DNA from: Paraburkholderia sp. CNPSo 3272
GTDB lineage: Bacteria > Pseudomonadota > Gammaproteobacteria > Burkholderiales > Burkholderiaceae
Reading direction: 5' to 3'
Length of the DNA stretch: 64,000 nucleotides
NCBI RefSeq assembly: GCF_024206495.1
Contig: NZ_JAMBPQ010000001.1
Location: 434,001-498,000, forward strand
The translations under genes were made by a program, and so were the position numbers. Below are positions 25,940 through 34,313 of the stretch, piece after piece (the first letter of the stretch is position 1; each line of letters starts with the position of its first letter). The notes beneath the pieces were generated by a model. That model searched no databases and was not told the DNA's origin. It saw only the letters and a list, made by a program, of their open reading frames with translations.

Positions 25940-26419
25940 TCAATCGCCGAACGGATTCTCGGGGCGCTTGCCCGTAGCCGGCGGCGTATCCTCACTCGCG
26001 GGCGTGGTATCGCCGAAAGGATCCGGCTTGCCCGACGGCCTCGCCGCTCCAAACGGATTCGCAGCCTGCTCGGGTTTCGATCCGCCAAACGGATTCTGTG
26101 CGGCGGCGCGCTTCGCTCCCCCGAACGGATCGCCCGCGTCGGCCGCCTGGCCGGCATCGTCCTCCACGGCTTCATCCTGCGCCTGTGGGAGGTTGTACTC
26201 GGCCCGCACCTGCTCCAGCACACGCGCCACGCTCGCTTCAAAGCCTGCCGCGTTATGAAAGTGCTGCATCGTCCAGTTGCAGCCGCTGCGGTCGGGCTCC
26301 TGCAGCTGCGGGCGCGGCACGCCGATCTTCACGCCGTCTTCGACCACCTCCTGCAGCTTGTGGATGCGCCGGTGCACTTCCTCCTGCAGCCTCGAAGCAC
26401 TGAGCGTCTTGCGCAACAT
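25940..26419 (-). CDS. Conserved hypothetical protein with five [DN]PFG repeats
   Basis: 159 residues starting at an ATG with a strong GGAGG site. The N-terminal half (MLRKTLSASRLQEEVHRRIH to about 80) is helical and charged, with the unusual segment CNWTMQHFHNA. From about residue 97 the sequence is low-complexity and contains DPFGG, NPFGG, NPFGA, DPFGD and NPFGD at intervals of 12-20 residues. No enzyme motif is seen and I do not recognise a function. The repeats look like short linear motifs for protein binding. It is separated by 64 bases from the next gene on the same strand. Confidence 0.85.
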   Translation of the reverse strand: MLRKTLSASRLQEEVHRRIHKLQEVVEDGVKIGVPRPQLQEPDRSGCNWTMQHFHNAAGFEASVARVLEQVRAEYNLPQAQDEAVEDDAGQAADAGDPFGGAKRAAAQNPFGGSKPEQAANPFGAARPSGKPDPFGDTTPASEDTPPATGKRPENPFGD

Positions 26420-26483
26420 TGCGAACCTCCTTTCCTGTACGCGTCACGTCGCGCGAGTCTAGCGCAACGGCTCGCTCGCGTCG

Positions 26484-27290
26484 CTACGTGGCCGGCGCGT
26501 TCATGTGCGCGAGCGCATCGCGCATCGATTCGCTCGGCACGACGAGTTGCCCCGTGAACGGCGTATCGAGGTCGGCGATCACATAGACCGCCGACGAAAT
26601 CGACACCGCGCCAAGCAGGATCAGGACGATCGCCAGGGCGTTATGCGGCGCGACGAGCCCGAAGCTCAGGAAGATCAGGATCAGCCAGAGCGCGAGCATC
26701 GTGAAGAACGGCCGCGAGATCGTACCGTGTGCCTCTTCGATCAGACGCCAGCGCGTATCGGTCACGCGGTCGAACATCTGCGAGAGCGGGCTCACGAGCG
26801 CCTGGTGGTAGGCGTCGCGTGGCGCGAGCGTTTCGATTTCGTGCCCGACGGAGTCGAGCAGCGCGCCGAGCGGCCGGCTTTCGAGTTCGTCGTTACCGGC
26901 GCCGGGATCATGCGGATAGTAATTGCCCGGCGGCGGCTTTTCCTGCTCCCAGGTCGACGCGATGGCGCTTGCCGTATAAGCGCGCAGCAAGGTGCGCGCC
27001 GCGGCCGCGTCGGGGCCGTATTCGCGCAGGCGTTGGTCGAGCTGGATCAGGTTGGCGGCATAGGCGCGCATGTCGTTGGTCGCCGTATCGAAGCTCGATT
27101 TCGCGGACGCAGTGAGCAGGCTCAGCACGAGCGCCGCAAAGGTCACCAGCATGCCGATCACGAGTTGCACGAGCTGCACAGTTTCATGCTTGCGATGCTC
27201 CTCGGGCAATAGCGGCCGCAACAATACGCCAAGGCCCGTGCCGCCGAGCAGCAGAGCGAACACGAGCAGCGCCGACTGGATTTCGGTCAT
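26484..27290 (-). CDS. DUF4239 (bestrophin-like) membrane protein
   Basis: 268 residues from the ATG at 27288-27290. Membrane segments lie near 5-25, 42-65, 185-205 and 213-233, the four-helix layout of DUF4239 proteins, which have been likened to bestrophin channels. The cytoplasmic middle part is helical and charged (AKSSFDTATNDMRAYAANL). The start overlaps the stop of the NhaP antiporter gene by four bases, so the two are translationally coupled and may work together in ion balance. The transported ion is not known. Confidence 0.85.
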   Translation of the reverse strand: MTEIQSALLVFALLLGGTGLGVLLRPLLPEEHRKHETVQLVQLVIGMLVTFAALVLSLLTASAKSSFDTATNDMRAYAANLIQLDQRLREYGPDAAAARTLLRAYTASAIASTWEQEKPPPGNYYPHDPGAGNDELESRPLGALLDSVGHEIETLAPRDAYHQALVSPLSQMFDRVTDTRWRLIEEAHGTISRPFFTMLALWLILIFLSFGLVAPHNALAIVLILLGAVSISSAVYVIADLDTPFTGQLVVPSESMRDALAHMNAPAT

Positions 27291-29518
27291 GGCGACGGCC
27301 TGCGCTCCCCGGCTGCGGCGTTGACCACCTGCGCGGCGGTGTCGGTGTGCGCCTTTGCCGGCTCTGGCCACGCTTCGGCGCCGTCAACGCTCAATGCGTC
27401 GATGCGCGTATGAATCTCCTTCGCCTGTGCCTCGCCCGGCACGAGGTCCGGATGCGCGCGCGGCACGGCGAGCTTCCACGCGGCGTCCAGCTCGCGCCGG
27501 ATAGAATCGTAAATCTCCTTCGAAATCGAGCGATCCTCGTACATGGCCTGCACGCGTTCGCGCCCTTCCCGCAGTGCGTAGAGCAGCAGCATGCGCCGCT
27601 CGAGCACGTCCGAAGCCTGGCCGAAACAATGGCGCACGTCCGCGAGCCCATGCTCGGCCGTCGCGATGCGCGCCTTGAGTATCGTCTTGAGCAGCGCCGC
27701 GAGACGCTCGCCCAGCAGCGGCGTCAAGCTGCGGTCGTTGAAAACGATCAGCTGATGCAGCACCACCCGGCGACACATCAGGAGTTCGAAGCGATCGGCA
27801 AGCGCGTCGCCATACGGCTGCCGCACGCGCAGCCAGCGATAAAGCAGGCGCGCGACGCGCATCTCGATCGTGTCGTCCAGTATTTTTGCGGCCGCGCGCT
27901 GATAACCGAGCCGCCCACCCACGCGCGCCTCTTCGATCATGGCGTCGGTGTTGCGCATCATGGCGTCGAGATTGCGGATCGTAATGATGCCGCTGCCATA
28001 CTGCGGAATGAGGTCGCGCTCCTTCGCCGCGAGGGTCACGAGGCCGATGACGAGACGCTCGCGGTCAGAGAGCGCCGCTTCGAAATCGAATGCCGTCGCG
28101 CTCAGGTCGACGCTGCGCCGGAACGTATGGCAGGCCTGGTCGGCGATCGCATCGGGAATGTGAAACGTGCGGGCCGCCATATGCACGCGCTCGGATACGC
28201 CGATCGACGAAAGCTGCACCGCCTTTTGCTGCAGCGCCTGCTCCTGGGGCGAAAGCAGATCGAGGCGCAGCCGCCGGATCAGCAGCTTGAGCGACGTGCC
28301 GTTCACGATCAGGCTCACGAGCACGAAGCCCGTCGCGAGAATCGCGACGAAGCGGCGCGTGGAATCGGGCAGCGCCGTGTCCTGCGCAAGACCGAGCGCG
28401 AGCACGAGCGTCACGGCGCCGCGCAGGCCGCCCCATGCAATCACGAGCTTGTAGGCGGCGCTCACGGGCTCGGTGAGCCGCAGGCGGCTCAATAGCGGCA
28501 GCATGCCGAACACCACGACGACGCGCGCCGCGAACGCCGCCACCACCACAACGGCGAGCGCGACGAGATCGATCCACTGCGCGTTCCGCAGCGTGGCCGG
28601 AATCTGCATGGCCGCGAGCAGAAAGATCGCCGCGCCCGCCATGGCCGCGATCTGTTCCCAGATCAGTTGCAGATGCTTCCAGTTGACAGGCGACAGGCGC
28701 GTGCTCCCCAGCCCGCTGATGACGAGCCCGGCCGCGACCACGGCCACGACGCCCGAAACATGCAACATCTGGTCGGCAAGGAGATAGAGCGGATACGGCA
28801 GCGCGAAACTGAGCGAGATCTCGGCTTTGCCTTCGCCGCCCAGCGCCGGCAGGAGCCACGCGAACGCGCGCCCGGCCAGCGCCCCGACCAGCAGCCCGCC
28901 GCCGAGCGCGATGCCGAGTGCACGCAGCGCAGCCGTTGCCGAGAGGTGCGCGGCGTCTCCCGTGATCGCGGCGATCAGCACGCCGGCGATGGCAATGGCG
29001 GCCGCATCGTTGAGCAGGCTCTCGCCTTCCACGAGGCGCACGAGCCGCTCGGGTGCGCCCACTTCGCGGAACACGGCGAGCACGGCGGAAGGGTCGGTCG
29101 TCGCGATCATCGCGCCGAGGAGGAGGCCGTCTGCGAGCGGACCGAGGCCGGTGAGTCGGAGTGCGCCGCCCACCACGCCGGTCGCCACGAACACGGCCAC
29201 CACCGCAAGCAGCAGAATAGGCGCCGCGTCGCCGAGCATTTCGCGCACGTTCACGCTGAGCGCCGCCTGAAATAGCAGCGGCGGCAGGAAGATCCACAGG
29301 TAAGCCTCGGGCGGCAGCCGAGGCGCAAGCGCGGGCATCACGAAGTTCGCGGCGAGCGTGGGCCAGGCCTCGCCGCTCACGAGATAGATGCCGCCCAGCG
29401 TGAAACCCCACGCGGCGAGCAGGACCGATTCGGAAATCGACCAGCGCAGGCTCACCGCCTGAACGAGCGCGATGCTCGCCAGCAGAAAACCGCTCAGGAG
29501 AAGGACGTGGATGACCAT
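27287..29518 (-). CDS. NhaP-type Na+(K+)/H+ antiporter with long cytoplasmic C-terminus
   Basis: 743 residues from the ATG at 29516-29518; a TTG three codons earlier is less likely. Residues 1-410 form a CPA1 antiporter with about 12 membrane segments. Its ion-binding motif is MIATTDPSAVLAVFREVG, and GESLLNDAAAIAI is also conserved. The last 330 residues are a soluble helical domain with no recognised motif. It overlaps the DUF4239 gene and lies only 12 bases behind lutC, so it appears to be read from the lactate promoter. Proton-sodium exchange beside lactate oxidation would offset the ion load of lactate uptake; that is inference. Confidence 0.92.
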   Translation of the reverse strand: MVIHVLLLSGFLLASIALVQAVSLRWSISESVLLAAWGFTLGGIYLVSGEAWPTLAANFVMPALAPRLPPEAYLWIFLPPLLFQAALSVNVREMLGDAAPILLLAVVAVFVATGVVGGALRLTGLGPLADGLLLGAMIATTDPSAVLAVFREVGAPERLVRLVEGESLLNDAAAIAIAGVLIAAITGDAAHLSATAALRALGIALGGGLLVGALAGRAFAWLLPALGGEGKAEISLSFALPYPLYLLADQMLHVSGVVAVVAAGLVISGLGSTRLSPVNWKHLQLIWEQIAAMAGAAIFLLAAMQIPATLRNAQWIDLVALAVVVVAAFAARVVVVFGMLPLLSRLRLTEPVSAAYKLVIAWGGLRGAVTLVLALGLAQDTALPDSTRRFVAILATGFVLVSLIVNGTSLKLLIRRLRLDLLSPQEQALQQKAVQLSSIGVSERVHMAARTFHIPDAIADQACHTFRRSVDLSATAFDFEAALSDRERLVIGLVTLAAKERDLIPQYGSGIITIRNLDAMMRNTDAMIEEARVGGRLGYQRAAAKILDDTIEMRVARLLYRWLRVRQPYGDALADRFELLMCRRVVLHQLIVFNDRSLTPLLGERLAALLKTILKARIATAEHGLADVRHCFGQASDVLERRMLLLYALREGRERVQAMYEDRSISKEIYDSIRRELDAAWKLAVPRAHPDLVPGEAQAKEIHTRIDALSVDGAEAWPEPAKAHTDTAAQVVNAAAGERRPSP

Positions 29519-29530
29519 GGCGTGCAACCG

Positions 29531-30118
29531 TCACGGCGCCGGCAGCCACACCACAGTCAACGACCTTACCCCTTGAGCCCCCTGGATCAACACGCCTTCG
29601 ATATCGGCCGTCGCGGACGGCCCTGTAACGAGCGCCGCATATCGCGCGCTGCCAAAATCGTCGCGCCGGTACGCGTCCTGCAGCCCCGCCACCAGCTGTG
29701 CGGGATCGAGCAACACCACGAGATGCTGCACGATATAGCCGAGCGCGTTCACCACGTACTCGCGCTCGCTCAGCCATAGCGATCCCGTTTCCGCCACGCC
29801 GAAGCGCGCGCGCACCACGCCCACGTCGACGTCTTCGAGCGAGGCCGGTCTCGTGGCGGCGCTGATCTCGCGCGTGCCCTGCACCTCTGGCGTGGCCGAC
29901 GCGATGCGCGCCTCGCTGCCAAAGCGGCGCAAGATCATCGCGTGCACCTCGGCCGCGCTCTGCACCTGCGTCTCCCCGCCGCCCATCAGTTTGAGCGCGG
30001 CGCCAAAGCGCTCGCGCAGATCGCCGGCAGGCGCTTCGAACAGCGGCACCTCGGGCAACGGCTCGTGCGCGGGTTGCGCGGCGCGCACGCGCGCGAGAAA
30101 CGCCTCACGATCCGCCAT
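29531..30118 (-). CDS. lutC: LutC, L-lactate utilisation protein (LUD domain)
   Basis: 195 residues from the ATG at 30116-30118, with a GGGAGG site. It has the LUD/YkgG fold: FGSEARIAS, then EDVDVGVVRARFGVAETGSLWL, and the C-terminal GPSATADIEGVLIQGAQG block with the conserved GPSxTADIE. With LutA and LutB it forms the iron-sulfur L-lactate dehydrogenase complex at the membrane. The start lies inside lutB (14-base overlap), a compact arrangement typical of this operon. Confidence 0.93.
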   Translation of the reverse strand: MADREAFLARVRAAQPAHEPLPEVPLFEAPAGDLRERFGAALKLMGGGETQVQSAAEVHAMILRRFGSEARIASATPEVQGTREISAATRPASLEDVDVGVVRARFGVAETGSLWLSEREYVVNALGYIVQHLVVLLDPAQLVAGLQDAYRRDDFGSARYAALVTGPSATADIEGVLIQGAQGVRSLTVVWLPAP

Positions 30119-31499
30119 CGCCGCCTCCCTTGCGGTTTTTCCGGTACCAGGCATGAAACGTGGTGTGCGGCACGTGCGGCAGATCGCGCTGCTTGCCCCA
30201 GATATTGAGCGGGTTGTAGAGCATGAAGTTGGGCAAGCGCCGCAACGCGCCCTCGAGCGACTTCACCGTGCCGCGATAAAGCGTCGGACTGCCGAGCAAC
30301 CGGCCAGCCATCTTCAGCACCTCCTGCTTCACGAACGGCACTTCGTGCTGTGCCGCGATGACCTGCCGCCACTGGTAGATCTGCTCGTGAATATTGATCT
30401 TCACGGGGCACACATTCGTGCAACTGCCGTTGAGCGTCGACGCGAACGGCAACGCGCTGAAGCGTTTGAGGTCGAAGGTCGGATTGATGATCGCGCCTAT
30501 CGGCCCCGCATAGGTGCTGCCGTACGAAAGGCCGCCGCTGCGGCGGTACACGGGACAGGTATTCATGCACGCGCCGCAGCGAATGCACTTGAGCGAATAC
30601 CAGAACTCGGGCATGGCGAGCCGCTCGGACCGGCCGTTGTCGACGAGCACGAAATGCATTTCCGCACCAGGCCGCGGCGCGCGGAAATGCGAGGTGTATT
30701 GCGTGATCGGCGAGCCGAGCGCGCTGCGCGAGAGCATGCGCACGAATACGCCGAGATCGGAAAGGCGCGGGATCAGCTTTTCGATGCCCATCGAGACGAT
30801 ATGCAGCGGCGGCACGTTCGCGGAAAGGTCCGCGTTGCCCTCGTTGGTGCACACCACCACCGTGCCCGTTTCGGCCACCGCGAAATTGCACCCGGTCATG
30901 CCCGCCGTTTTCTCGCGCACGAACCACGGCCGCGTATTCATACGCTGGCTTTCCGCCAGATAGTGAATGTCGTTGTTGTGCGGGTCCGTGCCGATGGTAC
31001 GGCCGAACACTTCGGCCACGTCGTCGCGCAGCTTGTGCACGGCGGGCACGACGATATGGCTGGGCGGCTGCTTGTCGAGCTGCTGAATGCGCTCGCCAAG
31101 GTCGGTCTCCATCACCGAAACGCCCCGCGACTCCAGGTACGGACGCATATCGCACTCGTCGGTGAGCATCGACTTGCTCTTCACGAGCGCAGTCATACCG
31201 CGCTCGCTCAGGATGCGATAAACGATCTCGTTGTGTTCCTCCGCCGTATCCGCGAAATGGACCTGCACGCCATTGGCTTGCGCCGTGCGCGTGAAATGGT
31301 CGAGGTAGTCGGCGAGATGCGAGAGCGTATGCGCCTTGATTTGCGAGGCGAGCGTGCGCAGCATTTCCCATTCGGGGATGGCATGCGCCTGCGCGTCGCG
31401 CTTCGAGCGCAAGTCCCACAGACGCTTGTCGTGGAAGGCGACGTGCTCCGGCCGCGAGAGAAACGTGCCGGCGAGCTTCGCGTGTTCGACTCGTTTCAT
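30105..31499 (-). CDS. lutB: LutB, iron-sulfur L-lactate oxidation protein
   Basis: 464 residues. Two ferredoxin-type clusters are marked by CIRCGACMNTCPVY (near 305) and, later, CTNVCPVKI. The LUD-like N-terminal half contains NFAVAETGTVVVCTNEGNAD, and ESQRMNTRPWFVREK is also conserved. The start is the ATG at 31497-31499, which overlaps the lutA stop by four bases. The protein passes electrons from lactate to the respiratory chain. The residue count and cysteine sets fit the LldF/LutB family. Confidence 0.95.
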   Translation of the reverse strand: MKRVEHAKLAGTFLSRPEHVAFHDKRLWDLRSKRDAQAHAIPEWEMLRTLASQIKAHTLSHLADYLDHFTRTAQANGVQVHFADTAEEHNEIVYRILSERGMTALVKSKSMLTDECDMRPYLESRGVSVMETDLGERIQQLDKQPPSHIVVPAVHKLRDDVAEVFGRTIGTDPHNNDIHYLAESQRMNTRPWFVREKTAGMTGCNFAVAETGTVVVCTNEGNADLSANVPPLHIVSMGIEKLIPRLSDLGVFVRMLSRSALGSPITQYTSHFRAPRPGAEMHFVLVDNGRSERLAMPEFWYSLKCIRCGACMNTCPVYRRSGGLSYGSTYAGPIGAIINPTFDLKRFSALPFASTLNGSCTNVCPVKINIHEQIYQWRQVIAAQHEVPFVKQEVLKMAGRLLGSPTLYRGTVKSLEGALRRLPNFMLYNPLNIWGKQRDLPHVPHTTFHAWYRKNRKGGGDGGS

Positions 31500-32239
31500 T
31501 CGCGCGCTCCGTTGAGCACCTGGGCAATGTGGATGAAGCGGATGTCCGCGCTCATGCGCTCCGCGCAGCCCTGCTGGTGCATGAGGCAGGACATGTCGGC
31601 AGACACGATGTATTGCGCCCCCGCGCTCACGTGATCGACTACCTTGTCCTGACCCATGCGCACTGACACCGCCTCTTCGGTCACGGCGAACGTACCGCCG
31701 AAGCCGCAGCATTCGTCGGGGCGCGCCGGCTTCACGAACTCGATGCCCTTCACATGTTCGAGCAGTGCGAGCGGCTTCGAGAAGGTCGGACCCGCGATTT
31801 CCGAAACGGAAGCTTCCTTCAAATGGCGCAGCGCGCTGCAGCTATTGTGCAAACCCACGCGCCACGGAAATTCGGCCCAGGGGAATTCGCGCGCGCCCAG
31901 CACGTCATGCAGGAACTCGACAAGCTCATAGGTGCTCTCGCGCACCTTGCGCACGGCGTCGGTCTGCTCGATCGCCGTGAAGTGGTCGCGCACGTGATTC
32001 ACGCAGCTCGCCGAAGGCCCGACGATATAGTCGTAGCCCGCGAAGGCGCGCGCATACACGCGCTCCGCACCGGCTGCCTCGGCCTGGGCGCCGCTGTTGG
32101 CCATCGGCTGGCCGCAGCAGGTTTGTTCGAGCGGATAGTCGACCTCGCAGCCGAAGCGCTCCAGAAGTTCCAGTGTGGCGATTGCGACTTCGGGGTAGAA
32201 CGCGTCGATGAAGCACGGGACGAACAAGGCAACTTTCAT
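31496..32239 (-). CDS. lutA: LutA, (Fe-S)-binding L-lactate oxidation protein
   Basis: 247 residues from the ATG at 32237-32239 (MKVALFVPCFIDAFYPEV), the usual start of LutA. Two CCG motifs, CCGQPMAN near 47 and CCGFGGTF near 185, bind a cubane cluster as in heterodisulfide-reductase subunits. It is the first gene of the lutA-lutB-lutC set, which in turn reads into the antiporter gene. No regulator gene is adjacent. Its upstream neighbour is a decayed porin. Confidence 0.94.
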   Translation of the reverse strand: MKVALFVPCFIDAFYPEVAIATLELLERFGCEVDYPLEQTCCGQPMANSGAQAEAAGAERVYARAFAGYDYIVGPSASCVNHVRDHFTAIEQTDAVRKVRESTYELVEFLHDVLGAREFPWAEFPWRVGLHNSCSALRHLKEASVSEIAGPTFSKPLALLEHVKGIEFVKPARPDECCGFGGTFAVTEEAVSVRMGQDKVVDHVSAGAQYIVSADMSCLMHQQGCAERMSADIRFIHIAQVLNGARE

Positions 32240-32335
32240 GCGCGGGCTCACACGAAAAGCGGACCCGAACATTCTACTGCCGAACGGCGCGGGCGTCGCG
32301 CCAAGCGTGTACGCGCCGCGGGATGCCGCGACGCA

Positions 32336-32810
32336 TCATGCTGCGCCGCGGCCTTTCGCTTTCGCCACCGCATAAACCGCCGTGCGCCTGGGGAGGCTGT
32401 AAGCCGCGCCCAGGTCCATCTGGTGAGGCCGTGTGGACGAGCCGCCGTTCGGATGCGCGTCGGTGAAGATATAGGCGAAGCCAAACTGCAGCGCGGGCGA
32501 GTGTTGCCAGCACGCATACAACTCGGCGATATCGAACGAGAGGTCCGCGCCCTGCGGCCGTGCCGCATCCGCGAAATACTGACTCTGCGAGACAAGCGTA
32601 TGGGGTATAGCGCTACGCTGACCTTGTCGAACGCGTACGAACCGTCCGCGCCAAAAATGCTCACACGCCGTGCACTTTCGTAGTTCGCACTACGATGCAT
32701 TCGGGTTGCTGTAACTGAAGTCGCCGAGATAGCCGCTTTCGCCGCCCAGCGCTGCCGGCGGCCGGGCGATCATCGATGCATACACGCAGACGAAATCCGT
32801 CTGCATCGCC
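32336..32810 (-). pseudogene. Degraded trimeric porin remnant
   Basis: Several reading frames on the minus strand encode pieces of a Burkholderia porin in the right order but with stops and shifts between them. The clearest is GADGSYAFDKVSVALY (near 32590-32640), then SPALQFGFAYIFTDAHP and HQMDLGAAYSLPRRTAVYAV (32350-32450), which match the last strands of the intact porin at 36922-38127. The N-terminal half and the final strand are missing. An inverted repeat, GCAGACG-AAATC-CGTCTGC (32786-32804), lies at the upstream end. The remnant is therefore non-functional, possibly from an old porin duplication. Confidence 0.65.
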
Positions 32811-32938
32811 TACTGAGCGCCGCCGTGCAGCATTGTTAATCGAAATGGAATGATGAAACCCGCCGGCGCGCAATGATCGTCACCGCGGATTCGTCCATGA
32901 TCGAGCCCGTTCTCACCACTCAGAGAAGGACTCCGATC

Positions 32939-33685
32939 ATGAACGCATCCACGAATTCGCGCGGCGTCGCCATCGTCACGGGCGCCTCGCGCGGCATCGG
33001 CGCCGCCATTGCCGAACGCCTCGCGCGCGACGGCTACGCCGTCGTCATCAACTACGCTTCGCGCAGCGCAGAAGCCGAGGCGCTCGTCGCGAAGATCGCG
33101 GCGGGCGGCGGGCATGCCATCGCCGTGCAAGCGAACATCGCGAAGGCCGACGACGTGCGCCGCCTCTTCGAAACCACCGCCGAAACGCTGGGCCAGCCCA
33201 CGCTGCTCGTGAACAATGCGGGCATCATGAAGACGGTCACGGTCGCCGATTCCACCGACGCGATCTACGACGAAATCTTCGACATCAACGTGCGCGGCAC
33301 GCTCAACACGCTGCGCGAGGCGGCGACGAAGCTCGCGGATGGCGGCCGCATAATCAACTTTTCGACCTCCGTGCTCGCGATGAATCTGCCCGGTTACTCG
33401 CTCTATACGGCCAGCAAGGCGGCCGTGGAGACGATTACGCGCGTGTTCGCACGCGAGCTGCGCGGCCGCTCCATCTGCGTGAACGCGGTTGCGCCAGGGC
33501 CGGTGGCGACAGAATTGTTCCTCAGCGGCAAAACCGAAGAGCAGGTCCAGCATTTCGCGAACATGCCGCCGCTGCAGCGTCTCGGGCAACCCGACGATAT
33601 CGCGAGTGTCGTGTCGTTCCTCGCGGGCCCGGACGGCGGCTGGGTCAACGGCCAGGTGCTGCGTGCAAACGGCGGCATCGTCTGA
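32939..33685 (+). CDS. SDR family oxidoreductase (FabG-like)
   Basis: 248 residues from the ATG at 32939 behind a GAAGGA site. The motifs are classical: TGASRGIG, NNAGIM, the catalytic Ser region FSTSVLAMNLPGYSLYTASK (Tyr and Lys of YTASK), and the final GGWVNGQVLRANGGIV. NADP preference is suggested by NYASRSAEAE. The substrate cannot be told. It stands alone between the porin remnant and crcB and is about 180 bases from the latter. Confidence 0.93.
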   Translation: MNASTNSRGVAIVTGASRGIGAAIAERLARDGYAVVINYASRSAEAEALVAKIAAGGGHAIAVQANIAKADDVRRLFETTAETLGQPTLLVNNAGIMKTVTVADSTDAIYDEIFDINVRGTLNTLREAATKLADGGRIINFSTSVLAMNLPGYSLYTASKAAVETITRVFARELRGRSICVNAVAPGPVATELFLSGKTEEQVQHFANMPPLQRLGQPDDIASVVSFLAGPDGGWVNGQVLRANGGIV

Positions 33686-33865
33686 CACGCCGCCCGGTGT
33701 CGCTTCCCGGCGGAACCCGGGCAGAACGTGGTCTGAGGGCAAGCCGGCGTGGCGTGAAACCACCGGTCCCGGCCGGTGCTACACTCCGTGCTCGAAAACG
33801 GTAGAAAGACCGGCCGGCAGCGCATGGCGCACTGGCTCATCTTGCGCCCTCAACCACTGCAGACC

Positions 33866-34246
33866 ATGTATTTGTCCATCTTCGCCGTCGGCATTGGCGG
33901 CGCGCTCGGTTCGCTGCTGCGCTGGGTTCTCGGGATACGCCTGAATGCCCTGTACCCTGAACTGCCGCTTGGCACGCTTGCGTCGAATATCATCGCGGGC
34001 TATGTGATCGGCGTCGCGGTAGCGTATTTCGGGCGCATGCCCCAGCTCTCCGCCGAGTGGCGCCTCTTCGTGATTACCGGCCTCATGGGCGGCCTCTCCA
34101 CGTTTTCGACCTTCTCAGCAGAAGTCGTTTCGCATCTGCAGCATGGACGTTTCGGCTGGGCCGCCGGCGAAATCGCGATTCACGTCTGCGCCTCGGTCGT
34201 CATGACGATCCTTGGCATCGCAACTGTCTCGGCGCTAATTCGCTGA
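33866..34246 (+). CDS. crcB: CrcB (Fluc) fluoride ion exporter
   Basis: 126 residues from the ATG at 33866 ([20 protein letters not shown]). Four membrane segments and the family motif [16 protein letters not shown] are clear; the phenylalanine/serine run lines the fluoride pore in Fluc channels. It works as an antiparallel dimer in the inner membrane to expel fluoride. I looked for the fluoride riboswitch usual upstream of this gene and did not see a convincing one in 33686-33865. Confidence 0.93.
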   Translation: MYLSIFAVGIGGALGSLLRWVLGIRLNALYPELPLGTLASNIIAGYVIGVAVAYFGRMPQLSAEWRLFVITGLMGGLSTFSTFSAEVVSHLQHGRFGWAAGEIAIHVCASVVMTILGIATVSALIR

Positions 34247-34259
34247 TCGGCAAAACAAA

Positions 34260-34291
34260 CGGCCGCGTTCGCCATTCGCGAAACGCGGCCG
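34260..34291. terminator. Bidirectional terminator between crcB and cfa
   Basis: CGGCCGCGTT and AACGCGGCCG form a perfect ten-base stem. On the minus strand it is followed by TTTGTTTTG, so it is best suited to end the cfa transcript; it can also block read-through from crcB. Confidence 0.8.
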
Positions 34292-34313
34292 CATTGATCA
34301 GGCGACGCGAAGG

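Noticed and set aside
33686..33865. A fluoride riboswitch expected upstream of crcB
   Set aside because: I could not find the conserved riboswitch core in these 180 bases, so none was listed.
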